Source: Actinomyces sp. (lineage in GTDB: Bacteria > Actinomycetota > Actinomycetes > Actinomycetales > Actinomycetaceae). Taken from it: a stretch of DNA of 5,810 nucleotides. Location: the NCBI GenBank assembly GCA_012837655.1, contig DUQT01000088.1, positions 1 through 5,810 on the forward strand, written 5' to 3'. Position numbers and translations under genes: made by a program. This document shows positions 1 through 5,471 of this stretch, one piece after another; position 1 is the stretch's first letter, and each line of letters starts with the position of its first letter. The notes beneath the pieces were generated by a model, which saw nothing but the letters and a program-made list of their open reading frames with translations, did not search any database and had not been told where the DNA came from.

Positions 1-15
1 CAAACTCTCCAAACA
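1..15 (-). rRNA. rrs: 16S ribosomal RNA, first ~15 nt (runs off window)
   Basis: Read on the minus strand, the window ends in TTTGGAGAGTTTG, the conserved 5' end of actinobacterial 16S rRNA (normally continuing GATCCTGGCTCAG). Aligning AGAGTTTG with Escherichia coli 16S nt 8-15 puts the mature 5' end near base 15. Only the tip of the gene is present. The leader and promoters upstream on the same strand support the call. The exact mature end is inferred by alignment to E. coli. Confidence 0.85.
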
Positions 16-67
16 AAAAACAAAAAACAATGTCAAGAGAAAACCCAACCAACCAAAACCAACAAAC

Positions 68-108
68 CAACCAAAACAATCAGCCAGCCAGTCAACCAAA
101 ACAATCAG
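68..108 (-). repeat. two 16-bp direct repeats, period 25
   Basis: CAACCAAAACAATCAG occurs perfectly at 68-83 and again at 93-108 on the plus strand, with a 9-bp spacer made of CAGCCAGCCAGT-like units. The surrounding A/C-rich DNA holds further CCAACCAA and CAGTCAG elements. The copies lie inside the rRNA leader and may reflect slippage in low-complexity DNA or repeated protein-binding sites in the leader RNA (CUGAUUGUUUUGGUUG in the transcript sense). Confidence 0.75.
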
Positions 109-191
109 TCAGCAAACGTCAGTCCAAAAAGGCCAGTCAAGCGACCCCAACCAAAAAAACAAAAACAAAACAAAAAGGACAAAACAAAAAA

Positions 192-216
192 CACACTATC
201 GAGTTCACAAACAACA
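192..216 (-). promoter_or_regulatory. BoxA/BoxC-like rRNA antitermination motif
   Basis: On the minus strand 216-202 reads TGTTGTTTGTGAACT, close to the BoxA consensus of Gram-positive rRNA leaders (TGTTCTTTGAAAACT, 12 of 15). It runs straight into GAACTCGATAGTGTG (206-192), the block commonly found in actinobacterial rRNA leaders and in the 16S-23S spacer. BoxA RNA is the binding site of NusB/NusE in antitermination complexes. The call rests on motif match and on position between promoter and 16S. Confidence 0.7.
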
Positions 217-229
217 CCCACACACACCT

Positions 230-251
230 GTTAGCCGCGAAAAGCGGTAAC
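230..251 (-). promoter_or_regulatory. BoxB-like hairpin upstream of BoxA
   Basis: An 8-bp inverted repeat, GTTACCGC on the minus strand pairing with GCGGCTAAC (one C bulged), closes a 5-nt loop. It lies 13 bp upstream of the BoxA-like motif, the usual BoxB-BoxA order of rRNA leaders. No U-run follows immediately, so it is unlikely to be a terminator. Confidence 0.5.
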
Positions 252-317
252 AATCAGTGCGGTGTTTCCTGTTCGGGATGACTTCTTCAGAACCTCTGTC
301 TCCGAAACAGCTCATCC

Positions 318-345
318 AGATTAACAGCTTTTTTGTTATTGTCAA
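318..345 (-). promoter_or_regulatory. rRNA operon promoter, inner (P2 candidate)
   Basis: On the minus strand a perfect -35 TTGACA (345-340) is followed after 16 bp by TAATCT (323-318), fitting the loose TANNNT actinobacterial -10. Transcription would start near 311 and run through the leader into 16S. The A-rich spacer and AAGAAAG just upstream are typical of strong promoters. The -10 is weaker than the -35, so a different register is possible. Confidence 0.6.
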
Positions 346-425
346 CTTTCTTGACGCTAACCGTTTAACTGTTATTCAGATGTTCGCGATTTCCTCTTGT
401 CTAGAAGGCCTCGCGCCAAGAAGTA

Positions 426-454
426 ACTTTACGAGCTTGGCTATCTAACGTCAA
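426..454 (-). promoter_or_regulatory. rRNA operon promoter, outer (P1 candidate)
   Basis: On the minus strand TTGACG (454-449) is separated by 17 bp from TAAAGT (431-426). Both elements and the spacing fit a housekeeping sigma promoter. Tandem promoters are common for actinobacterial rRNA operons. The first two bases of the -35 box also lie in the stem of the tyrS-side hairpin, so terminator and promoter share DNA. Confidence 0.6.
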
Positions 455-491
455 ACCAGTCTGCGGTGACTCTGACCACAGACTGGTTTTT
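453..491. terminator. strong hairpin between tyrS and the rRNA promoters
   Basis: AAACCAGTCTG...CAGACTGGTTT forms a 14-position stem (453-466 with 476-489) around a 9-nt loop. In minus-strand RNA all positions pair, including one G-U; in plus-strand RNA the same position is a C-A mismatch. The plus side is followed by TTTTT (487-491), the minus side only by UUU. The perfect pairing in minus RNA favours a tyrS terminator; the T-run would also stop antisense transcripts from the leader region. Confidence 0.7.
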
Positions 492-642
492 CGTTGATAT
501 TTCAAGGTTTCAGCACTCAGATCCTGCCAACCGTTGAATCTTTCGTCCGGAAGGACGCAGACAAGGCGCTGGTCGCCCGACCGGAGCTAACGATTAACTC
601 TGCGTTACTGGACGCGCCGTAGCACGTCACGTAGCAGGCTAG
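492..642. other. tyrS 3' flank with two small hairpins
   Basis: No gene is visible between the terminator hairpin and the tyrS stop. Two compact inverted repeats occur: CGTCC-GGAA-GGACG at 544-557 (perfect 5-bp stem), and CTGGTC-GCCC-GACCGG at 569-584 (6 bp, one wobble in plus RNA). Neither has a T-run. They may shape the tyrS mRNA 3' end ahead of the main hairpin. The end nearest tyrS also holds a diverged copy of the tyrS 3' coding end (see the repeat at 596-688). Confidence 0.4.
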
Positions 643-688
643 TCAGATCGCCTGAGGCCAACTCTGCGCTACTGGGCGCACCACAGCA
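596..688 (-). repeat. diverged direct repeat of the tyrS 3' end
   Basis: Bases 660-688 (inside tyrS) and 596-624 (after its stop) match at 24 of 29 positions, and all five differences are transitions. In the tyrS frame the genic copy reads A-V-V-R-P-V-A-Q-S followed by Trp; the downstream copy reads A-T-A-R-P-V-T-Q-S followed directly by a TAA stop. The copies are offset by 64 bp. The downstream copy looks like a relic of an older gene end left by a tandem duplication. Confidence 0.65.
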
Positions 689-1929
689 AGGTTGCGACGG
701 CCTTTCCTAATGAGGATCGTCCCATCAGACAGAGTGTCGTCCTCGGTCAAGATCTTCTCTTCATCTTCTACGCGCTCATTGTTGATGTAAGCGCCACCTG
801 AAGAAACGGTGGTTCGTGCAGCACGCTTACCCTTCTCAAGTCCGGAAGCGATCAGCGCATCAACAATCGTTGATTCCCCCAGGACAACTTCGCCAGTGGG
901 TAGGTGCTCTGTTGCGGAAGACAGTGTCTTCGCATCGACCTCATTCAGGTCTCCAGAGCCCCACAGAGCATCGGTTGCAGCGAGGACCTTATTAAGGTGA
1001 TCCTCCCCGTGAACAAGCTTGGTCACTTCAGCAGCAAGCGCCTTTTGTGCTTCGCGTTTGTAAGGAGCGTCCTCGACGGTCTTTTCTAGACGTTCGATTT
1101 CTTCGCGATCCAAGAACGTGAAGACCTTCAGGAAGCGGACCACATCGGCGTCGTCCGTGTTAATCCAGAACTGGTAGAAGGCGTAGGGCGAGAGCATGTC
1201 CTCAGACAGCCAGATGGCGCCCCCCTCGGACTTTCCGAACTTGGTGCCGTCCGCCTTGGTGATTAGCGGCGTTGTCATGACGTGAACGTCGGCGCCTTCG
1301 ACGCGGTGGATTAGGTCCATCCCGCCGACGAGGTTGCCCCACTGGTCGTCGCCACCCGTTTCAAGCGTGCAGCCGTAGCGGCGGTATAGCTGTAGGAAGT
1401 CGTTGGCCTGCAAGACCTGGTAGGAGAATTCGGTGTAGGAGATGCCTTCCTTGGAAGATAGGCGACGCGCAACAGCGTCCTTGGAAAGCATTGTTCCCAT
1501 GCGGAAGTATTTGCCGAGGTCACGAAGTAGGTCGATTGCAGTGAGCTCGGAGGTCCAGTCGAGGTTATTCACCATCGTTGCGGGATTCTCGCCCTCGAAA
1601 TATAGGAAACGAGAGATCTGTTCCTTCAGGTGATCTACCCAACCAGCGACGACTTCGCGTGGCTGCAGTGTGCGCTCCCCCGACATGCGCGGGTCGCCAA
1701 TCAGGCCGGTGGCGCCACCAACCAGCGCGATCGGATGGTGACCCGCATTTTGCAGGTGACGCATAAGAATCAACTGAACAAGGTGTCCGTGGTGCAGAGA
1801 CGGAGCCGTCGGATCGAAACCACAATAGAAGGTCACGGGGCCAGAGTTCAGCGCGTCGCGCAACTTCTCCAAATCCGTGTGCTGGCGAATAAGTCCACGC
1901 CACTGCAGATCATCAATAAGGTCTGTCAC
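643..1929 (-). CDS. tyrS: tyrosyl-tRNA synthetase
   Basis: Cytosolic class I aminoacyl-tRNA synthetase that activates tyrosine with ATP and charges tRNA-Tyr. At 428 residues it has the normal bacterial TyrRS length. Visible motifs are the tyrosine/ATP pocket YCGFDPTAPSLHHGHL (35-50), with HHGH (46-49) as the HIGH signature; Tyr170, Gln174 and Asp177 of the tyrosine site (YQVLQAND); GGDDQWGN (192-199); and KFGKS (230-234) as the KMSKS loop. An S4 RNA-binding domain follows at about 354-413. The start is GTG at 1929, preceded at 5 bp by AAGGAA; an in-frame TGA lies eight codons upstream with no other usual start between. The ATG at 1934 is out of frame and meets a stop after two codons. The last residues, SWPQAI, lie beyond the point where a downstream repeat copy ends in a stop. 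Confidence 0.97.
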   Translation of the reverse strand: MTDLIDDLQWRGLIRQHTDLEKLRDALNSGPVTFYCGFDPTAPSLHHGHLVQLILMRHLQNAGHHPIALVGGATGLIGDPRMSGERTLQPREVVAGWVDHLKEQISRFLYFEGENPATMVNNLDWTSELTAIDLLRDLGKYFRMGTMLSKDAVARRLSSKEGISYTEFSYQVLQANDFLQLYRRYGCTLETGGDDQWGNLVGGMDLIHRVEGADVHVMTTPLITKADGTKFGKSEGGAIWLSEDMLSPYAFYQFWINTDDADVVRFLKVFTFLDREEIERLEKTVEDAPYKREAQKALAAEVTKLVHGEDHLNKVLAATDALWGSGDLNEVDAKTLSSATEHLPTGEVVLGESTIVDALIASGLEKGKRAARTTVSSGGAYINNERVEDEEKILTEDDTLSDGTILIRKGRRNLAVVRPVAQSWPQAI

Positions 1930-1957
1930 TGCATTTCCTTCCAGATAGAATCAAAAA

Positions 1958-1985
1958 ATAATAGTGGTTTCGGAGGCATTTTAAG
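1958..1985 (-). promoter_or_regulatory. tyrS promoter candidate
   Basis: On the minus strand TATTAT (1963-1958) is a 5-of-6 match to the -10 consensus. A weak CTTAAA (1985-1980) sits 16 bp upstream as a -35. Transcription would start near 1951, giving a 5' UTR of about 22 nt that contains the AAGGAA site. The leader is too short for a T-box riboswitch, so none is called. Confidence 0.5.
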
Positions 1986-1990
1986 CCTCT
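1972..1990. repeat. inverted repeat in the tyrS/niaR divergent region
   Basis: GAGGC (1973-1977) and GCCTC (1985-1989) flank a 7-bp AT-only loop. The dyad covers the candidate tyrS -35 and lies about 50 bp ahead of the regulator gene. It could be an operator for either gene, but its half-sites do not resemble those of the dyad at 2603-2634, so no shared regulator is indicated. Confidence 0.35.
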
Positions 1991-2025
1991 GCCCCCAAGT
2001 TTCCCCTAATTACATCCATTTTGGC

Positions 2026-2031
2026 TAACGT
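2026..2031 (+). promoter_or_regulatory. -10 element for a probably leaderless regulator mRNA
   Basis: TAACGT fits the actinobacterial TANNNT -10 pattern. It ends 6 bp before the ATG at 2038, so transcription would begin at or next to the start codon. The bases between (GATCCT) contain no Shine-Dalgarno. The first three bases, TAA, are also an in-frame stop that fixes the gene start. No clear -35 is seen. Confidence 0.45.
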
Positions 2032-2037
2032 GATCCT

Positions 2038-2565
2038 ATGGCAAGAAATTCTGAGCGCTTATCCAGCGCGGAACGTCGGCTTCACATCCAGCAAGCGCTC
2101 ACGAGTTCAGGCGCGCCAATTTCTGCCACTCAGCTTGGCGAAGAGTGTGGGGTAACCCGCCAAGTAATCGTTAAGGACATCGCTCTTCTTCGCGCAGAGG
2201 GCACCCACATCATCTCGACCAACCGTGGATACATCCTCGCCACGGCGTCCAACAAACCTCGCCGCGCGTTTAGCGTGCGACACCAGCCCGATGAGGTCGA
2301 GCGTGAACTCAGTCTCATTGTGGATCTGGGCGGACACGTCCTCGATGTTCAAATTGATCACGAAGTTTACGGGCGAATCACGGCGAAGCTTGATGTGCAC
2401 TCCCCTGTGCAGTTGCGAAAATTCCTTGACGATTTCGCACCATCTCACGCTTTAGCCCGCCTTACCGACGGCTACCACCGTCACGTTGTCGAAGCAGAAT
2501 CCGAGTCCGTCCTCGACGATATTGAACGCGCACTGCGTGACGCGGGCCTACTTGTAGAAGGTTAG
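2038..2565 (+). CDS. niaR: NiaR-family transcriptional regulator (HTH_11 + 3H domain)
   Basis: A 175-residue protein with the NiaR (YrxA) architecture. The N-terminal winged helix-turn-helix (about 12-68) includes ISATQLGEECGVTRQVIVKDIALLR and the wing IISTNRGYIL. The C-terminal 3H domain (about 78-172) has IDHEVYG and RLTDGYHRHVVEAES. His82, Glu90, His147 and His149 keep the spacing of the nickel ligands I recall for Thermotoga maritima TM1602 (His79, Glu87, His144, His146). NiaR proteins bind niacin and repress NAD-precursor transport or synthesis genes; that role is inferred from family. The ATG is the first possible start, as TAA lies four codons upstream, and no Shine-Dalgarno precedes it. 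A membrane protein gene follows 86 bp downstream on the same strand and is a candidate target. Confidence 0.85.
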   Translation: MARNSERLSSAERRLHIQQALTSSGAPISATQLGEECGVTRQVIVKDIALLRAEGTHIISTNRGYILATASNKPRRAFSVRHQPDEVERELSLIVDLGGHVLDVQIDHEVYGRITAKLDVHSPVQLRKFLDDFAPSHALARLTDGYHRHVVEAESESVLDDIERALRDAGLLVEG

Positions 2566-2570
2566 GAATC

Positions 2571-2592
2571 GAAAAGGACGTTTCGTCTTTTC
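2571..2592 (+). terminator. weak terminator after the regulator gene
   Basis: GAAAAGGACG and CGTCTTTTC pair over 9 bp with one bulged G and a TTT loop, starting 5 bp after the regulator's stop codon. The T-run is part of the stem's descending arm rather than a free tail. It could end the regulator transcript, which would make the next gene depend on its own promoter. Confidence 0.45.
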
Positions 2593-2602
2593 TGCCACCT
2601 CT

Positions 2603-2634
2603 GCTACTGTCCATATTGGTGTATATACAGTAGC
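2603..2634 (+). promoter_or_regulatory. perfect 8-bp inverted repeat, candidate operator
   Basis: GCTACTGT (2603-2610) and ACAGTAGC (2627-2634) are perfect inverse complements separated by 16 bp, giving half-site centres 24 bp apart. The repeat ends about 4 bp before the AGGGG Shine-Dalgarno of the membrane protein gene. The AT-rich TATATACAGT in its right half may hold a -10 element. This geometry suits a dimeric repressor, and the NiaR-type protein encoded just upstream is the natural candidate; binding is an inference. Confidence 0.5.
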
Positions 2635-2651
2635 TATTAGGGGTGACTGTA

Positions 2652-3722
2652 ATGGCGGTTCCTTCTGCCTTGCGTTCCTGGGCAAATCGCTTCTTCATTG
2701 ACGGCCTGACCGGAATGGCGCACGGCCTTTTCGCAACGCTGATTATCGGCACGATCATGGTGCAGGTGGGCGGGTTCATTCCCGGCGTTGTTGGATCCAC
2801 GATCGTACTGATTGGTTCCGTGGCGTCCGTGCTGACAGGTGCCGGAATCGGCATCGGCGTGGCGCACAGGTTGGAATCGTCCACTTACGTCCTCGCAGGC
2901 ACGGGCGTTGCCGGCATGGTTGGCGCGCATGCAGGAAAGATTCTCGAGGGCGGAATTGTCGACGGTCTTTCCATGCAGCTTATTGGTCCGGGTGAACCGC
3001 TCGGCGCGTTTATCGCGTCGTTCGTTGCGGTTGAGATCGGCCGACTGGTGTCTGGCAAGACTCCGATCGACATCCTCGTCACCCCGTTTGTCACTGTCGT
3101 GTCGGGTTCGGTTGTTGGCCTCCTGATTGGTCCAAGCATTTCTTCGATGATGATGAGCCTGGGCGAGATCATCAACTGGGGCACCCAGCACCGGCCGTTC
3201 GTAATGGGCATTATTGTTGCGGTCGTCATGGGTATGATCCTGACGCTACCGATTTCTTCGGCGGCGCTTGCCATTATCTTGGGCCTGTCGGGGTTGGCTG
3301 CGGGCGCGGCAACAGTTGGAACCTCCGCGCAAATGGTTGGATTTGCGGTGGCGTCGTACCGTGAAAATAAGGTCTCCGGCCTGATTTCACAAGGCATTGG
3401 TACATCCATGCTGCAGGTACCGAACATAGTCAGACACCCCCAGATCTGGATTCCGCCGATCCTGACTTCCGCGATCTTGGGCCCGGTTGCCACAGTTGTT
3501 TTCCAAATGGAAAGCAATGCTGCTGGAGCTGGCATGGGAACGTCGGGCCTGGTCGGCCAGATCATGACCTGGACCGTCATGTCGGAAACCACCGATCCCG
3601 TGGCGCTGATGGCAATGATTATTGGACTGCACTTCGTGGCACCGGCTGTATTGACTCTGATCTTCTCGGAGTTCATGCGCAAGAAGGGCTGGATCAAGCC
3701 TGGTGACATGGCGCTGGCGTAA
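2652..3722 (+). CDS. PTS_EIIC_2-family membrane transport protein
   Basis: A 356-residue polytopic membrane protein of the family annotated as PTS transporter subunit IIC (PF13303). Hydrophobic segments lie at about 16-38, 41-70, 77-93, 117-133, 140-161, 184-211, 213-233, 268-285 and 317-340. Recognisable family stretches are RFFIDGLTGMAHGLFATLI (13-31), VEIGRLVSGKTPIDILVTP (127-145), LTLPISSAALAIILGLSGLA (198-217) and SMLQVPNIV (252-260). No IIA or IIB domain, phospho-Cys or phospho-His site is evident and no PTS partner gene is near, so sugar phosphotransfer is doubtful. Given the NiaR-type gene upstream, niacin or another NAD precursor is a possible substrate, but the sequence does not show it. 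ATG at 2652 is preferred because AGGGG (2639-2643) sits 8 bp before it; GTG at 2643 would overlap that site. Confidence 0.85.
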   Translation: MAVPSALRSWANRFFIDGLTGMAHGLFATLIIGTIMVQVGGFIPGVVGSTIVLIGSVASVLTGAGIGIGVAHRLESSTYVLAGTGVAGMVGAHAGKILEGGIVDGLSMQLIGPGEPLGAFIASFVAVEIGRLVSGKTPIDILVTPFVTVVSGSVVGLLIGPSISSMMMSLGEIINWGTQHRPFVMGIIVAVVMGMILTLPISSAALAIILGLSGLAAGAATVGTSAQMVGFAVASYRENKVSGLISQGIGTSMLQVPNIVRHPQIWIPPILTSAILGPVATVVFQMESNAAGAGMGTSGLVGQIMTWTVMSETTDPVALMAMIIGLHFVAPAVLTLIFSEFMRKKGWIKPGDMALA

Positions 3723-3732
3723 ACCTACAAGG

Positions 3733-3750
3733 GCTTTGCACCTGCAAGGC
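3733..3750 (+). terminator. hairpin after the membrane protein gene
   Basis: GCTTTGC and GCAAGGC form a 7-bp stem with one G-U pair around an ACCT loop, 10 bp after the stop codon. No T-run follows. Actinobacterial terminators often lack a U-tail, so it may act as one, but the call is weak. The rest of the 160-bp gap to the next gene holds no convincing small ORF. Confidence 0.3.
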
Positions 3751-3869
3751 GAGCAACGAAGGATTCACTAACGACAACCTGGCGCCAACTCGGGCACCTG
3801 CGAAGCGAACGTCCCGTCGATTACGCCAAATTCGCGCCGTGATCCCATGCCGGCCAAAGTGCTTTCAAT

Positions 3870-3878
3870 TAATAATTA
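3870..3878 (+). promoter_or_regulatory. -10 element for a probably leaderless epimerase mRNA
   Basis: TAATAATTA contains two overlapping -10-like hexamers, TAATAA (3870-3875) and TAATTA (3873-3878). They end 4-7 bp before the ATG at 3883, so the RNA would start at or beside the start codon. No Shine-Dalgarno is present and a TAG stop (3877) lies in frame two codons upstream. No clear -35 is seen. Confidence 0.4.
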
Positions 3879-3882
3879 GTCC

Positions 3883-4788
3883 ATGGAAGCACCAAAGAAG
3901 CACATCGTTTGCGCAGGCACTAGCGGATTCATTGGAACCGCCTTACTCAAAGAGCTCACCAACCACGGCTGGTCCACGACCAACCTGACACGCTCGCAGC
4001 CGCGCGCGGAAAACGAAGTGCGTTGGAATCCAGATTCCTACGAGCTTGACCCCCAGGTACTAGCGTCAGCAGACGCAGTCATCTGCCTGAACGGCGCCCC
4101 GCTGGTGAAGTGGCCGTGGACGAGCTCTTACAAACAGGAACTCGTGGATTCGCGTCTGAAGTCCGTGAAAACAATTGCCGACAGCATTAATTCACTGCCG
4201 AAAGAATCTCGCCCTCAGACATTTATTTCCGGATCGGCAGTCGGGTACTACGGATCGCGCGGAAACGAAATCTTGACCGAGGATTCCACGCCCGCAAACG
4301 ACTTCCTTGGCGGCCTTTGCCAAGTGTGGGAAAAGCAGGCGGAAACCGCGAAAGTTGACCGCGTAATACGGCTGCGTACCGGACTCGTGTTGGAGGACGG
4401 AGGTGGGATGCTCGCGGCGATGAAGCCTCTGTTCAAACTGTTTGCGGGCGGGCGCCTGGGCGATGGACGCCAGTGGATGCCCACGATTTCACTGCGAGAC
4501 CACGTGGCCGCGATCCGATTCCTGCTTGAATCAGAAGATCTGCGTGGCCCGTTTAACCTGACCGGCCCGCAGCCGGTAACCAACGACGAGTTCACGGCCG
4601 CGCTCGCCGACCATTTTGACCGCCCCGTAGGGCCTACCGTTCCAGAGTTCGGCATCCGCATGGTGTTAGGCGACATGGCCGTGGTTGCGCTGTCTTCCCA
4701 GTACGTCGTGCCACAACGCCTGCTGGATGCCGGCTTCGAGTTCCGCGACTACACCATAACCGACCAAATCGAGAGCGGAAACGCGTAA
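3883..4788 (+). CDS. TIGR01777-family NAD(P)-binding epimerase/SDR
   Basis: A 301-residue extended short-chain dehydrogenase/reductase-like protein of the TIGR01777 family (relatives: E. coli YfcH, M. tuberculosis Rv2216). The Rossmann nucleotide site GTSGFIG is at 12-18, followed by the family's LNGAPL (69-74) and a W-x-x-x-YKQEL-x-x-SR block (79-91). GSAVGYYG (117-124) carries the family's YYG signature. The C-terminal DUF1731 segment, with SSQYVVPQRLLDAGFEFRDY (271-290), is complete. The cellular substrate is not established for most of the family. The start is fixed by an in-frame TAG two codons upstream, with no Shine-Dalgarno. The gene converges on mpg with a gap of only 5 bp and no room for a terminator between them. 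Confidence 0.85.
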   Translation: MEAPKKHIVCAGTSGFIGTALLKELTNHGWSTTNLTRSQPRAENEVRWNPDSYELDPQVLASADAVICLNGAPLVKWPWTSSYKQELVDSRLKSVKTIADSINSLPKESRPQTFISGSAVGYYGSRGNEILTEDSTPANDFLGGLCQVWEKQAETAKVDRVIRLRTGLVLEDGGGMLAAMKPLFKLFAGGRLGDGRQWMPTISLRDHVAAIRFLLESEDLRGPFNLTGPQPVTNDEFTAALADHFDRPVGPTVPEFGIRMVLGDMAVVALSSQYVVPQRLLDAGFEFRDYTITDQIESGNA

Positions 4789-4793
4789 GATAA

Positions 4794-5465
4794 CTACTTC
4801 TTGGGATGCCTACTGACTGACTTTTCTCCAGTTAAGTAGAAGCGATAGGGGTATTGTTCGCCGTCGCCACCAGGGCCTGAAACCCCGATGCGACCAGAAG
4901 TGCCGACAAGGTTGTCGGGAACTTGTTTTTCTGGGAAGTACAGTGTGAATCGTGACCTCGGGGCAAACATTTCAAAGGCGTCCCCCGCCGCGTCCGGAAC
5001 CCACGTGGTCGGCATTTTTCGAAGTTCGAGGGCGTGGCCGGAATCTGCAACGCTAATGCCGAGCGCGGATCCGACGTTGCCCGGACCGCGCGCCCAATCC
5101 CGCGGAGTGCGGGCCTTGGGGCGACGTTCCGGCATCACTTCTTCACCCCAGACAACTTCGCCCGCTCTGATCAAGCAACCCTGCCCGTCCCCTTCCGGGG
5201 CGCAAACGAGGTTTATGCAGGAGTGAATCCCATACGACAGGTAAACGTAAACCTGCGGTGGCGCACCAAACATGGGCCTAGTTCGTGGGGTGATCCCGCG
5301 ATATGCGTGCGACCCCGGATCAGCGGCCCCCTCGTAGGCCTCCACCTCGGTCACCCGAAGTCCTACCGATTCACCGCCCTCGTTAATGGTCGCAAGGACG
5401 CTACCTAAAAGGCGCGGCGCGACCACGGTGGCGCGGTCAAGTAGTAGGTCCAGTAGTTCGGTCAC
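4794..5465 (-). CDS. mpg: 3-methyladenine DNA glycosylase (AAG/MPG family)
   Basis: A 223-residue base-excision repair enzyme of the human AAG type, which flips out and removes alkylated purines such as 3-methyladenine. Key positions line up with human AAG: EAY (42-44, Glu42 equals catalytic Glu125, Tyr44 equals Tyr127), His53 (His136), Tyr75 in YVYLSYG (Tyr159), Asn85 (Asn169) and Arg100 (Arg182). TPRTRPMFG (59-67) and GPGNVGSALGI (127-137) are family blocks. The length is normal. The GTG start lies 6 bp after the argH stop and in the same frame; AAGGA inside the argH end, about 10 bp upstream, is the likely ribosome site. Co-transcription and translational coupling with argH are therefore likely. 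Confidence 0.92.
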   Translation of the reverse strand: MTELLDLLLDRATVVAPRLLGSVLATINEGGESVGLRVTEVEAYEGAADPGSHAYRGITPRTRPMFGAPPQVYVYLSYGIHSCINLVCAPEGDGQGCLIRAGEVVWGEEVMPERRPKARTPRDWARGPGNVGSALGISVADSGHALELRKMPTTWVPDAAGDAFEMFAPRSRFTLYFPEKQVPDNLVGTSGRIGVSGPGGDGEQYPYRFYLTGEKSVSRHPKK

Positions 5466-5471
5466 GAAAGG

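Larger units (their letters stand above)
16..311 (-). other. rRNA operon leader (pre-16S 5' spacer), U/G-rich
   Basis: This stretch lies between the inner rRNA promoter and the 16S start. Its distal part (about 16-190) is almost free of G and T on the plus strand; 144-176 and 179-196 contain only A and C, so the transcript is U/G only there. Such leaders carry antitermination signals and pair with sequence behind the 16S gene to form the RNase III processing stem; the partner is outside this window. Plus-strand open frames here (for example 30-281, a low-complexity Asn/Gln/Lys/Thr protein) are antisense to the leader and are not believable genes. Confidence 0.75.

Noticed and set aside
30..281. 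Plus-strand 83-residue frame rich in Asn, Gln, Lys and Thr
   Set aside because: It is antisense to the rRNA leader, its composition follows from A/C-only DNA, and no ribosome site precedes it.
322..374. TAACAG/CTGTTA inverted repeat around the inner rRNA promoter
   Set aside because: Only 6 bp with arms over 40 bp apart in AT-rich DNA, so chance is likely.
257..448. Plus-strand 63-residue frame
   Set aside because: It runs across the opposing rRNA promoters, has no Shine-Dalgarno and resembles no family.
1926..1934. ATG at 1934 (minus) as the tyrS start, or a two-codon upstream ORF (ATG CAG TGA)
   Set aside because: The ATG is out of frame with tyrS and abuts AAGGAA with no spacing; GTG at 1929 has proper spacing.
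1930..2037. T-box or other riboswitch ahead of tyrS
   Set aside because: The likely 5' UTR is only about 22 nt, with no specifier or antiterminator structure; only a short dyad is present.
2462..3709. Long minus-strand frames (2462-2884, 2637-3191, 2885-3709) opposite the membrane protein
   Set aside because: They are shadows of a well-recognised family gene; their composition (Pro/Thr/Ile or Arg/His/Asn rich) and lack of start signals do not suggest proteins.
3738..3813. Imperfect repeat of GCACCTGC-A/G-A-rich sequence in the gap after the membrane protein gene
   Set aside because: The match breaks after about 8 bp without gaps and supports no coding relic or mobile element.
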